A stretch of DNA of 64,000 nucleotides. Origin: Gammaproteobacteria bacterium (GTDB taxonomy: Bacteria > Pseudomonadota > Gammaproteobacteria > Eutrophobiales > Eutrophobiaceae). Below the pieces are notes generated by a model. It saw only the letters and a list, made by a program, of their open reading frames with translations. It was not told where the DNA came from and ran no database searches. Both the position numbers and the translations under genes were made by a program. Shown piece after piece: positions 16,469 to 25,488 of the stretch (position 1 is its first letter; each line of letters starts with the position of its first letter). The DNA lies in assembly GCA_947480335.1 (NCBI GenBank), contig CANKCB010000003.1, positions 124,001-188,000 of the forward strand, in the 5' to 3' direction.

Positions 16469-16885
16469 ATGACAACTGACATCACTCGCAGCAATCTGCT
16501 TCGTCGCCTGTTGGCAATCAGCTACGATTGCCTGTTGCTGACCGGATTGTTATTTCTTGCCACCGCCGCGTTACTTCCTTTTACAGGCGGCAAAGCCATT
16601 CATAGCGGTAATTTTCTGTTTATGCTGTATCTATTGTTCTGCAACTATCTGTATTTCGGCTGGCAATGGACGCACGGCGGCCAGACACTGGGTATGCGCG
16701 CCTGGAAAATACGGTTGATGGGCTTGCAACAGCAACCTGTGAACTGGACCATGGCCAGCAAACGTTTCGGTTTGGCATTGCTGTCCTGGATGTTTCTGGG
16801 TGCAGGTTTTTTCTGGTCCCTGATCGATGCACAAGGACTGACCTTCCATGATCGATATTCGGAAACGGGTCTGTTCAGGGTGTAA
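16469..16885 (+). CDS. RDD-family membrane protein
   Basis: The 138-residue inner-membrane protein has the RDD-family layout: an N-terminal LLRRLLAISYDCLLLTGLLF (the Arg and Asp that give the family its name), a second membrane pair near FLFMLYLLFCNYLYFGW, and GGQTLGMRAWKIRLM, a family signature. A final hydrophobic segment (FGLALLSWMFLGAGFFWSL) is followed by DAQGLTFHDRYSETGLF. RDD proteins are of uncertain function; a transport role has been proposed for some. It is convergent with lptG. Confidence 0.85.
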   Translation: MTTDITRSNLLRRLLAISYDCLLLTGLLFLATAALLPFTGGKAIHSGNFLFMLYLLFCNYLYFGWQWTHGGQTLGMRAWKIRLMGLQQQPVNWTMASKRFGLALLSWMFLGAGFFWSLIDAQGLTFHDRYSETGLFRV

Positions 16886-16909
16886 TGTACCCTGTGTACT
16901 GAAAGCATA

Positions 16910-17974
16910 TTAGTTCCGCATCAGCGACAGAATCAACAGATAAAGAAATAGGGTCGGAGCCACCACACTGATGGCCGGCTGGATCTGATACACCACTCCC
17001 AGATTCACACTCACCTGATTACACAGATGAAACAGTATGCCCGCGAGTGCACCGGTAAACACACGTTGACCCAGTGCAACGGATCGACCATTACCTTTTA
17101 CCAGCGGAATGGCCAGCAGGATCATGCCCAGTATCGAAAACGGCTTGATTAATTTTGACCACAACACCTGTTCATACAGACGACTGTCCTGCGAGTTTTG
17201 CTGCAGATAGCTGATGTAATTGAGCAGTCCGGCCACAGTCAGAAAACGGGGCTCAACAATGACAACATTGATAATGTCCGGACTCAACAGGGAATCCCAG
17301 GTCGCCTGCTGCAAGCTACGGTTCACGATTTTTTCATCCTTGATGACCGATTCGGTAATGTTTTGCATACGCCATTTACCCCCGTCATAGATGGCACTCT
17401 CGGCCTGCATACTGTTGTGTAATTTGCCATCCGGACCAAACTGGTAAACATAGATTTGTTCAATCCTGTTACCCGGTAAAACCTTACGTATGTTTACATA
17501 ACTGTTACCGTCGCGTATCCAGAAACCATAACGAGTCTTCAGGCTGATTTGTTCTGACATCGACAATGAACGCAGGTTTTGTGCCATCTCCTCACTATAC
17601 GGCGCCAGCATTTCACCAATCACAATGGCCAGCAACACTATCAAGAACGATGCATTCATCAAGACAGTTGCCAGACGATTTCTGGAAACACCCGAGGTAT
17701 AAATCACATCGAGTTCATTATTGCGCGCCAATAGTCCCATTACCGACATGCTGCCAATCACGGCAGCAATCGGAAACAAATCATAGATCATGCTGGGTAT
17801 ACTCAACACCACATACACACAGGCCTGAAACACACCATACTTGCCACGACCTGTGTCTTCCAGCTGATCTATCAGGGTGAAAAATGAAAACAGTGCAACC
17901 AGCAGAAACAAGGCCAGCAGCGTAGTCCAGATCAGGTCACGGGTGATGTAACGTTGCAGTAACTTCAATCTCAT
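16910..17974 (-). CDS. lptG: LPS export ABC transporter permease LptG
   Basis: LptG pairs with LptF and the LptB ATPase in the inner membrane to extract lipopolysaccharide and pass it to the periplasmic bridge. The 354-residue protein has the YjgP/YjgQ layout: N-terminal RYITRDLIWTTLLALFLLVALF with early membrane helices, a coupling-helix region (NNELDVIYTSGVSRNRLA), a large periplasmic beta-jellyroll domain (about residues 130-260) and three C-terminal helices. Its start overlaps the lptF stop by 4 nt. It follows lptF, the usual gammaproteobacterial order, and both are divergent from pepA. Confidence 0.93.
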   Translation of the reverse strand: MRLKLLQRYITRDLIWTTLLALFLLVALFSFFTLIDQLEDTGRGKYGVFQACVYVVLSIPSMIYDLFPIAAVIGSMSVMGLLARNNELDVIYTSGVSRNRLATVLMNASFLIVLLAIVIGEMLAPYSEEMAQNLRSLSMSEQISLKTRYGFWIRDGNSYVNIRKVLPGNRIEQIYVYQFGPDGKLHNSMQAESAIYDGGKWRMQNITESVIKDEKIVNRSLQQATWDSLLSPDIINVVIVEPRFLTVAGLLNYISYLQQNSQDSRLYEQVLWSKLIKPFSILGMILLAIPLVKGNGRSVALGQRVFTGALAGILFHLCNQVSVNLGVVYQIQPAISVVAPTLFLYLLILSLMRN

Positions 17975-19062
17975 AGCGGCTTACTGCTCCGCTGTTTGTA
18001 CCAGTTACGAATGGCGGGATACTTCAGAAGCAACATCGTCACAGACAGTAACGACAGATGCACCCACCACAGTCCGATAGACACGGGCAATTCACCTCTT
18101 TGCACCAGTGTTCTGGATAGTCCCAACAGATTGCTGTAAATCAGGTAAACCAATATGCAGATAAAAACCGGTACATAACGGTTATCGCGTGTTACATAAC
18201 GATTGATGGCAAACGCAAACAATGGCAGTAACAGTACCGCGATGACAAACGAGAGCCGCCATTGCAGCTCGGCCCTGTGTGGCAACTGCCCGGAGTGCAG
18301 TAGCACAGATGTGGGCAGGGTTTCTACCCTGCCCGTCGACAAACCACGCTCGCCCTGTCGCAACAACACAGCGTAATTGCGAAAGCGTGTAATCTGGTAA
18401 TCGAGTGTGCCCGGCTCGCCCACATAACGATTGCCTTCAGTAAAGCGAACATAGCGGCTACCGGTTTCCGGTTTGACAAACAATCTGGCGCTATCGGCAT
18501 TGAGCACACCCAATTGGCCATTCTGACGAACCTGGAGAAAAACATTCTTCATGGTCTCATTCAGATTGGTCATCTGCTCAACATAAACCACCATATCGCC
18601 CTTGCTGAACTCACGAAAATGTCCGGCGGCTATGCCGGTGATATCCGCTTCGGTTTCTGCCCGGCTGGTCAGATCACGCACCTCGGCTTCTGCCCAGGGC
18701 GACACATAGAAACTAATCATAAAAACCAGCGTGGCAAACAAGGTGGAAAATTTCAGGATAGATCGGATTGTGTACCCTTCTGAGATACCAGCGCTGGAAA
18801 CCACCGTCAATTCCCGATCCTGAGACATTCTAGACAAGGCCAGCATAACCCCAAGCAACAGCGAAACCGGTAACAGCCTGGGCAATAGTGACAACATTTT
18901 CATGGACAGCATTTGCAGAATCAGGTCAGTCGCCAGTTCGCCTGCGGCCGCTTCAGCCAGATAATCCACGAACCGATCACTCGCCAGTATCACCAGTAAA
19001 AAGGTGATTATCCATCCGAGTTTTGTCAGGATTTCCTTCTGTATATAACGCTCAAGTATCAT
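17971..19062 (-). CDS. lptF: LPS export ABC transporter permease LptF
   Basis: LptF is the partner permease of LptG in the LptB2FG lipopolysaccharide extractor. The 363-residue protein begins MILERYIQKEILTKLGW and has the coupling-helix motif MSQDRELTVVSSAGISEGY. Membrane helices at both ends flank a periplasmic domain (about residues 125-265; for example RYVRFTEGNRYVG). The N-terminal amphipathic segment and total length match the family. It is followed by lptG with a 4-nt overlap. The 151-bp gap to the divergent pepA gene must hold promoters for both directions, though I cannot define them. Confidence 0.93.
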   Translation of the reverse strand: MILERYIQKEILTKLGWIITFLLVILASDRFVDYLAEAAAGELATDLILQMLSMKMLSLLPRLLPVSLLLGVMLALSRMSQDRELTVVSSAGISEGYTIRSILKFSTLFATLVFMISFYVSPWAEAEVRDLTSRAETEADITGIAAGHFREFSKGDMVVYVEQMTNLNETMKNVFLQVRQNGQLGVLNADSARLFVKPETGSRYVRFTEGNRYVGEPGTLDYQITRFRNYAVLLRQGERGLSTGRVETLPTSVLLHSGQLPHRAELQWRLSFVIAVLLLPLFAFAINRYVTRDNRYVPVFICILVYLIYSNLLGLSRTLVQRGELPVSIGLWWVHLSLLSVTMLLLKYPAIRNWYKQRSSKPL

Positions 19063-19213
19063 CTTTTAATTTGCCGACCGGTCATCTACATTAATACATT
19101 TTACCCGATACACATGTTAAACTGTGGACAAAATGTCAGGTCCTCCTGATTTGGACTGCATAAGCATACTGGCACAAACACTTTAAACCAACCTGGGGAT
19201 AGTACAGAAGATC

Positions 19214-20701
19214 ATGGAATTCATCATCAAAAGCGGGAATCCTGAAAAACAGCGGACGGCCTGTCTGATCGTGGGTATATGTGAACCTCGGCGCCTGAGC
19301 ACTGCCGCCCGAGCAATTGACAAGGCCAGCAGCAAACATTTGTCGAATCTGGTACGCCGGGGAGACATGGATGGCAAGCTGGGACAGTCACTGGTGCTGC
19401 ATAATGTTCCAGGATTGCTGGCAGACCGCGTTATGTTGATCGGTTGTGGACGTGAACGCGATCTCGATGATCAGAAATACCGGAAAATCATCGAAACCAG
19501 TATCAAGCAACTGAGCCAGACGGGTGCAACCGAAGCAGTCAGTTATCTACCGGAACTGAATATCAAAGGCCGGGATATCCGCTGGAAGATCAGACAGGCG
19601 GTGGAAATTACCAACCATCATCTATATCAGTTCACCGAATTCAAGAGCAAGAAAAAACGTGAGAAGAAATCCTTGTGCCGACTGGTATTAACCGTACCGT
19701 CCAGACGCGAACTCACCGCCGGGGATCTGGCGATCAAGGAAGCACAGGGTATCTCCAAGGGCATACGCCTGACCCGTGATCTGGCTAACCGGCCTTCCAA
19801 TGTCTGCACACCGAGCCATCTGGCCGCACAGGCACAGCATCTCGGCAAAACCTATAAAAACATCAAGGTGAACGTGCTCGAACGCGATGAAATGCGCAAG
19901 CTCGGCATGAACTCATTATTGTCCGTCTCTGCCGGTTCAGCTGAACCACCAAAATTAATCACGCTTGAGTATCTGAACGGACGCAAGGACAGCAAACCAA
20001 TCGTACTCGTAGGCAAGGGCGTCACCTTTGATACCGGCGGTATCTCAATCAAGCCGGCTGCCGCAATGGATGAAATGAAATTTGATATGTGCGGTGCGGC
20101 ATCTGTACTCGGAGTCATGTGCGCCGTGGCCGAACTCGGACTGCCAATCAATCTGGTCGGTGTGATTCCGACGGTGGAAAACATGCCTAGCGGCACAGCG
20201 ACCAAGCCAGGCGATATCTTCACCACGATGTCCGGCCAGACGGTTGAAGTACTGAACACCGATGCCGAGGGCAGACTGATTTTATGTGATGCCTTGACCT
20301 ACAGCGGACGTTACAACCCGGACGTGGTGATCGATATTGCCACGCTGACTGGCGCCTGTGTTGTCGCCTTGGGCAAGGTCGCTACCGGACTGCTGGGTAA
20401 CCACAGTCCGCTCGCGAATGATCTGTTGGCGGCGGGTGAATATACCGGCGACCGGGCCTGGCAGTTGCCCTTGTGGGACGAATATCAGTCGCTGCTGGAC
20501 AGTCCGTTTGCCGACATGGCCAATATCGGTGGGCGCGACGGTGGTACCATCACAGCCGCCTGTTTCCTGTCACGCTATACCAAAAATTACCGCTGGGCCC
20601 ATCTGGACATCGCCGGTACCGCCTGGACCTCGGGTGCCGACAAGGGTGCCACCGGTCGACCGGTCAAACTGTTGATGCAATACATCCTGGATAAATGTTG
20701 A
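19214..20701 (+). CDS. pepA: Leucyl aminopeptidase PepA
   Basis: PepA is a cytoplasmic hexameric M17 metallopeptidase that removes N-terminal residues from peptides. In Escherichia coli it also binds DNA in Xer recombination and carAB control. The 495-residue protein has an N-terminal alpha/beta domain and the catalytic domain with VLVGKGVTFDTGGISIKP (first metal-ligand region), DEMKFDMCGAASVLG, and the family signature NTDAEGRLILCDAL. It is divergent from lptF, as in other gammaproteobacteria, and 35 nt upstream of holC. Confidence 0.96.
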   Translation: MEFIIKSGNPEKQRTACLIVGICEPRRLSTAARAIDKASSKHLSNLVRRGDMDGKLGQSLVLHNVPGLLADRVMLIGCGRERDLDDQKYRKIIETSIKQLSQTGATEAVSYLPELNIKGRDIRWKIRQAVEITNHHLYQFTEFKSKKKREKKSLCRLVLTVPSRRELTAGDLAIKEAQGISKGIRLTRDLANRPSNVCTPSHLAAQAQHLGKTYKNIKVNVLERDEMRKLGMNSLLSVSAGSAEPPKLITLEYLNGRKDSKPIVLVGKGVTFDTGGISIKPAAAMDEMKFDMCGAASVLGVMCAVAELGLPINLVGVIPTVENMPSGTATKPGDIFTTMSGQTVEVLNTDAEGRLILCDALTYSGRYNPDVVIDIATLTGACVVALGKVATGLLGNHSPLANDLLAAGEYTGDRAWQLPLWDEYQSLLDSPFADMANIGGRDGGTITAACFLSRYTKNYRWAHLDIAGTAWTSGADKGATGRPVKLLMQYILDKC

Positions 20702-20736
20702 TATCGTTTCCCGACCTGTTGCAGATCTGAACCGGA

Positions 20737-21174
20737 ATGGCTCGCGTAGATTTTTATATACTGAACGGTAATACACCGCCAGCGCGATTTTCCTGCAAAC
20801 TTGCGAGCAAGGCTCATCATCAGGGCAACACCGTTTATATACTGGCAGCGGATCGCACTGAAGCCGCTCAACTGGATGATCTGCTATGGACCTTTCAGGA
20901 CACCAGTTTTGTGCCACATGCCTGTGTGGATGTGGCGGCACCGGGTACACCGGTTGTGATTGGCTGGCCGGAAGCACAGGCACCACAGACTGATGTTTTT
21001 ATCAATCTGACCGATACTATCCCTGCGAGTAGTCAGGGCTTTAACCGTCTGGTTGAAATCATTGCTGATGAAGCGACACAACGCGAACGCGGACGTGCCC
21101 GTTATAAAACGTACCGTGAACAGGGATATGAAATGAACAATCACACGATTAGCCCGGAGCAAGCCAGTGCCTGA
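20737..21174 (+). CDS. holC: DNA polymerase III subunit chi HolC
   Basis: HolC binds single-stranded-DNA-binding protein and bridges it to the clamp loader through psi. The 145-residue protein matches the family in length and pattern: FYILNGNTPPARFSCKLASKA, VYILAADRTEAAQLDDLLWTF, SFVPHACVDVAAPGTPVVIGW, and FINLTDTIPASSQGFNRLVEI. It lies between pepA and valS, the standard gammaproteobacterial position. Its last 8 nt overlap the start of the next small gene. Confidence 0.93.
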   Translation: MARVDFYILNGNTPPARFSCKLASKAHHQGNTVYILAADRTEAAQLDDLLWTFQDTSFVPHACVDVAAPGTPVVIGWPEAQAPQTDVFINLTDTIPASSQGFNRLVEIIADEATQRERGRARYKTYREQGYEMNNHTISPEQASA

Positions 21175-21535
21175 TTCCACCTCCCGCGGCAAGACCGTGC
21201 TGACTGATAAAATTGACGAGCTTGAATCTCTGTTAAGCGATCAGACCAGACAACCGGCAACATCCGGCACACCGCCATCCGAGCCGCGCTACAACCTCCC
21301 GATTCTGGACGATCTGTTTATTCCGGATGAAGAAGAAGACTTTGTTGACCTGGATGACGAGGAAGAAATCGAGCCGGAACAGCGGCTGGAACAGATTGCC
21401 GATGATCTGGAAGTGAAACTCAGCCAGGAGCTGGACGAGATTGTCAGCCTGCTTAAAACCAATATGAAGGAAAGTATTCTAAGCGAACTGCAATCGCTGC
21501 TGAAAAACGAATCCCGTAAAAAAGCCGACAGCTAA
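21167..21535 (+). CDS. Small acidic hypothetical protein between holC and valS
   Basis: A GTG at 21167 starts a 122-residue protein overlapping the holC stop by 8 nt, so translation is probably coupled. The composition is strongly acidic and low-complexity in the middle (FIPDEEEDFVDLDDEEEIE). A Leu/Glu-rich C-terminal helix (ELDEIVSLLKTNMKES and a final LLKNESRKK) could form a coiled coil. No signal peptide or membrane segment is present. Small acidic proteins often occupy this position between holC and valS in related genomes. I cannot assign a function. Alternative starts further in are possible. Confidence 0.7.
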   Translation: MPDSTSRGKTVLTDKIDELESLLSDQTRQPATSGTPPSEPRYNLPILDDLFIPDEEEDFVDLDDEEEIEPEQRLEQIADDLEVKLSQELDEIVSLLKTNMKESILSELQSLLKNESRKKADS

Positions 21536-21619
21536 ACTGTGTTGTACAGAGATTCTTGCTGTGTAGCAGCCCCGCTTTCGGCATAATTCACCCCCATACT
21601 CCCACACTATGAATTGACG

Positions 21620-24460
21620 ATGGAAAAGACCTACAACCCGAAACAGATTGAAGCCGATTGGTACCAGAGCTGGGAACAGGCGGGCCATTTTGCCGCGCAT
21701 GGCGAACAATCGCCTTATTGCATCATGCTGCCGCCACCGAACGTGACCGGCAACCTGCACATGGGTCACGCATTTCAGCAAACACTGATGGACGTGATGA
21801 TTCGTTATCACCGCATGCGCGGTGACGCGACGCTATGGCAAGGCGGCACCGATCATGCCGGTATCGCCACGCAAATGGTGGTTGAACGTCAGCTGGGCCT
21901 GCAAGGCAAGTCGCGCCATGATCTTGGCCGCGAAAAATTCGTTGAGGCCGTTTGGAAGTGGAAAGAAGAATCCGGTAGCACGATCACGAACCAGTCGCGC
22001 CGACTCGGTGCGTCGATGGACTGGTCACGCGAGCGCTTCACCATGGACGCGGGTTTGTCCGAGGCAGTCAAGGAAGTGTTTGTACGCCTGCATGATGAAG
22101 GTCTGATCTACCGTGGTAAACGGCTGGTCAACTGGGATCCGGTATTACACACGGCTATCTCTGATCTGGAAGTACTCTCCACCGAGGAAGACGGCTCGAT
22201 GTGGCATATACGTTACCCACGAGTTGATGGTAAAGGCTATGTCGTCGTCGCCACCACACGTCCGGAGACGATGCTTGGCGATGCGGCTGTAGCCGTGCAC
22301 CCCGAGGATGAACGTTACCGCGACCTGATTGGAAAGCTGCTTGAATTGCCACTGACAGGCCGACAGATACCCGTCATCGCTGATGACTATGTCGATCCGC
22401 AATTCGGCACTGGCTGTGTAAAGATTACCCCGGCACATGACTTTAATGACTACGGCGTCTGGTCACGTCATAAGGAGTCCGCTGCACTGAAAGCACTGCC
22501 GTTCAATGGCCTGATCAATATCTTTACCAAAGATGCCAGTCTGGTCACTGAATCAGTCGACAAAACGATCAGCAATCCGGCATCGGACTTGATCCCCGAA
22601 GTTTATCGTGGTCTGGATCGCTTCGCCGCCCGCAAACAGATCGTCGCTGATCTCGAAACCGCCGACCTGCTGGAAAAAACCGCACCGCACAAGCTGATGG
22701 TTCCGCGTGGCGATCGCTCGAACGCAGTCATCGAACCGTATCTGACCGACCAGTGGTATGTGAAGATCCAGCCGCTCGCCGATCCGGCGATCAAGGCCGT
22801 CGAGAATGGCGACATCAAGTTTGTTCCGGAGAACTGGACCAAGACCTATTTTGAATGGATGCGCAATATTGAAGACTGGTGCATCAGCCGCCAGCTGTGG
22901 TGGGGCCACCAGATCCCGGCCTGGTACGACGAAGCCGGTAACATCTATGTTGGACGTAATGAGGCAGAGGTCAGAGAAAAGTATTCATCAGTCCTCACCC
23001 CTCACACCTCACTCAAACAAGATGAAGACGTACTCGACACCTGGTTCTCGTCTGCCTTGTGGCCGTTCACCACGCTGGGTTGGCCGGACAATACCAAAGA
23101 GTTGAAACAGTTTTATCCGACCAGCGTACTGGTCACCGGTTTTGACATTATCTTTTTCTGGGTTGCCCGCATGATCATGATGGGCCTGAAGTTCATGGGC
23201 GATGTGCCGTTCCGCGAGGTTTATATTCACGGTCTGGTGCGCGACTCGGAAGGCCAGAAGATGTCCAAATCGAAAGGTAATATTCTTGACCCGCTCGATC
23301 TGATCGACGGTATTGATCTGGAAACGCTGGTGAAGAAGCGCACAGTTGGACTGATGCGCCCGAAAGACGCACCAAAAATAGAGAAGTCCACGCGCAAACA
23401 ATTTCCAGACGGCATCGAATCCTACGGCACCGACGCACTGCGTTTTACCTTTGCCATCCTCGCCACGCAGGGCCGCGGTATCAATTTTGATGTTGCCCGC
23501 ATTCAGGGTTACCGCAACTTTTGCAACAAGTTATGGAACGCCAGCCGTTACGTGATGATGTGCATGGAAGCAAACACGCTCGACATCCATAGTGGTAATA
23601 AAGAGTTCAATCTGGCCGAGCGCTGGATCAACACACGCCTCGCTCACGCTGTAAATGACATCAACCAGGGCATCAATAACTACCGCTTTGATCTGTCTGC
23701 GCAGGCCATCTATGAATTTACCTGGGACGAATACTGCGACTGGTATCTGGAACTGTCGAAGGTCACGTTGACCGGCACAGATGCGACAGACGCGGCCAAA
23801 CGCGGCACGCTATACACTTTGTTGAATGTGCTGGAAACACTGCTGCGTCTGATGCACCCATTCACTCCGTTCATCACCGAAGAGATCTGGCAACGCGTTG
23901 CTCCGCTGCTGAACAAGACGGCACCGACGATTATGTTGCAAGCGTACCCGCAGAAAACCGATCTCTCCACCGACGACGCGGCGATGATGGAGATGGAATG
24001 GGTCAAGTCATTCATCCTCGGTGTACGCCGCATACGCTCCGAACGCGACATCGCCCCGGGCAAGGCACTGGCCGTGCAGGTGAAAGGTGGCAACAATAAC
24101 GAACGTAACTGGCTCGCCGCAAACCGCCACTACATCACCGCACTGGCCAAGACCGCCAGTATCACTGACGTTACCCAGGCCGATGATGATGCGGTAATTG
24201 CTCTTGCTGGCGAGATGACTATCATTGTTCCTCTTGCTGATTTGATCGACCCGAAAGCCGAGGCCGCCCGACTTGAAAAGGAACTGACCAGGTTACGCAG
24301 CGAACGCGAACGCCTCACCACCAAACTGGCCAACAGTGACTTCACCGACCGCGCTCCGGCACCGGTTGTACAGAAAGAACGCGACCGCCTGGCAGAAGTC
24401 GTCGACGGATTGGGCAAGCTGGAAGAACAATATCAGCGGATACTGAAACTGATCTCTTGA
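21620..24460 (+). CDS. valS: Valyl-tRNA synthetase ValS
   Basis: ValS charges tRNA-Val and hydrolyses mischarged threonyl-tRNA-Val. The 946-residue class I enzyme has the HIGH motif in [15 protein letters not shown], the CP1 editing domain (including [19 protein letters not shown]), the KMSKS loop (KMSKSKGN), the anticodon-binding domain, and a C-terminal tRNA-binding coiled coil ([19 protein letters not shown]). I chose the ATG at 21620 over a TTG two codons upstream. It follows the holC cluster with an 84-nt gap, a common gammaproteobacterial arrangement. Confidence 0.97.
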   Translation: MEKTYNPKQIEADWYQSWEQAGHFAAHGEQSPYCIMLPPPNVTGNLHMGHAFQQTLMDVMIRYHRMRGDATLWQGGTDHAGIATQMVVERQLGLQGKSRHDLGREKFVEAVWKWKEESGSTITNQSRRLGASMDWSRERFTMDAGLSEAVKEVFVRLHDEGLIYRGKRLVNWDPVLHTAISDLEVLSTEEDGSMWHIRYPRVDGKGYVVVATTRPETMLGDAAVAVHPEDERYRDLIGKLLELPLTGRQIPVIADDYVDPQFGTGCVKITPAHDFNDYGVWSRHKESAALKALPFNGLINIFTKDASLVTESVDKTISNPASDLIPEVYRGLDRFAARKQIVADLETADLLEKTAPHKLMVPRGDRSNAVIEPYLTDQWYVKIQPLADPAIKAVENGDIKFVPENWTKTYFEWMRNIEDWCISRQLWWGHQIPAWYDEAGNIYVGRNEAEVREKYSSVLTPHTSLKQDEDVLDTWFSSALWPFTTLGWPDNTKELKQFYPTSVLVTGFDIIFFWVARMIMMGLKFMGDVPFREVYIHGLVRDSEGQKMSKSKGNILDPLDLIDGIDLETLVKKRTVGLMRPKDAPKIEKSTRKQFPDGIESYGTDALRFTFAILATQGRGINFDVARIQGYRNFCNKLWNASRYVMMCMEANTLDIHSGNKEFNLAERWINTRLAHAVNDINQGINNYRFDLSAQAIYEFTWDEYCDWYLELSKVTLTGTDATDAAKRGTLYTLLNVLETLLRLMHPFTPFITEEIWQRVAPLLNKTAPTIMLQAYPQKTDLSTDDAAMMEMEWVKSFILGVRRIRSERDIAPGKALAVQVKGGNNNERNWLAANRHYITALAKTASITDVTQADDDAVIALAGEMTIIVPLADLIDPKAEAARLEKELTRLRSERERLTTKLANSDFTDRAPAPVVQKERDRLAEVVDGLGKLEEQYQRILKLIS

Positions 24461-24533
24461 TTCCTTTATCTGTTTGTTAGTCCCCGATTTATTCAGGTGT
24501 AATTCAGTCAATCCGGATATCGTTCTGCGTAAA

Positions 24534-24564
24534 TTGAGTAAATTGTTGCTTTAATCGCTATAAT
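24534..24564 (+). promoter_or_regulatory. Candidate sigma-70 promoter for cysE
   Basis: A consensus -10 TATAAT lies at 24559-24564 with TTGAGT at 24534-24539. The spacer of 19 bp is slightly long. It would give a leader of about 45 nt before the ATG at 24615. Confidence 0.45.
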
Positions 24565-24614
24565 GGCCGCCTATCCCTCTATTCGGGACACGTGAGCTAG
24601 GTACGGGCAACAGT

Positions 24615-25316
24615 ATGTTCGACAATATCAAAGAAGACATCCAGACCATATTTGATCGGGATCCAGCGGCACGATCTGCGGTGGAAACGCTGATCGCCAG
24701 TGCCGGTCTGCATGCGATCCTGTTTCACCGGATGAACCACTGGCTGTGGAACAAAAAGCTGTACCTGCCAGCGCGTATCGGTTCACATCTGGCGCGCTTT
24801 CTTACCGGCGTGGAAATCCATCCCGGCGCAAAAATAGGCAAACGGTTTTTTATTGATCATGGGATGGGGGTGGTCATAGGCGAGACAGCCGAGATTGCCG
24901 ATGATTGCTCGATCTATCACGGTGTCACGCTCGGCGGCACTTCCTGGAACAAGGGTAAGCGCCATCCCACGCTGGAAAAAGGCGTGATCATTGGTGCTGG
25001 TGCGGTAATTCTCGGCCCCATCACGCTGGGCGCAGATTCCAAGATTGGTTCAAACGCCGTGGTGGTCAAGGATGTACCTGCCGGCGCTACCGTGGTCGGT
25101 ATTCCCGGTCGTGTGGTATCCACGCGTCTGGGCGCTGACAAACAGGACAAGGAAATCCAGCGACATGCCATGGCAAAAAAGATTGGCTTTGATGCTTATG
25201 GGACCACTCCGGATATGCCGGACCCGATACAGAATGCGCTCGACTCGATGCTTGACCATATGCACAAGGTGGATCTGGAACTGGAAGAATTGAAGAAGAA
25301 AATTAACCAGAAATAG
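24615..25316 (+). CDS. cysE: Serine O-acetyltransferase CysE
   Basis: CysE acetylates L-serine with acetyl-CoA to give O-acetylserine, the cysteine precursor. The 233-residue protein has the N-terminal helical domain ([16 protein letters not shown]) and the left-handed parallel beta-helix of hexapeptide repeats. Key motifs are [27 protein letters not shown] (active-site His), [18 protein letters not shown] and [11 protein letters not shown]. The short length places it with EpsC-like rather than long E. coli-type CysE proteins. The C-terminal tail ([16 protein letters not shown]) is a predicted helix. Confidence 0.93.
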   Translation: MFDNIKEDIQTIFDRDPAARSAVETLIASAGLHAILFHRMNHWLWNKKLYLPARIGSHLARFLTGVEIHPGAKIGKRFFIDHGMGVVIGETAEIADDCSIYHGVTLGGTSWNKGKRHPTLEKGVIIGAGAVILGPITLGADSKIGSNAVVVKDVPAGATVVGIPGRVVSTRLGADKQDKEIQRHAMAKKIGFDAYGTTPDMPDPIQNALDSMLDHMHKVDLELEELKKKINQK

Positions 25317-25424
25317 ATTCTTATGTCCTGTTACAAACAGGATACAATTCACCCGCTTTGTTTTGATGCAATTGCGCCACTTGTTGCACTAATCCCGTTC
25401 AAAATCTCCTTGCTGATTATCTGG

Positions 25425-25451
25425 TTGCCTGTCAGCAAATAACCCTATAAT
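25425..25451 (+). promoter_or_regulatory. Candidate promoter for ptsP
   Basis: A consensus -10 TATAAT at 25446-25451 is preceded by TTGCCT at 25425-25430 with a short 15-bp spacer. The ptsP ATG follows 37 nt after the -10. The short spacer makes this a tentative call. Confidence 0.35.
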
Positions 25452-25488
25452 TTGGTAACAACTTCCAGACAATGAAAAATTGCTGAAC

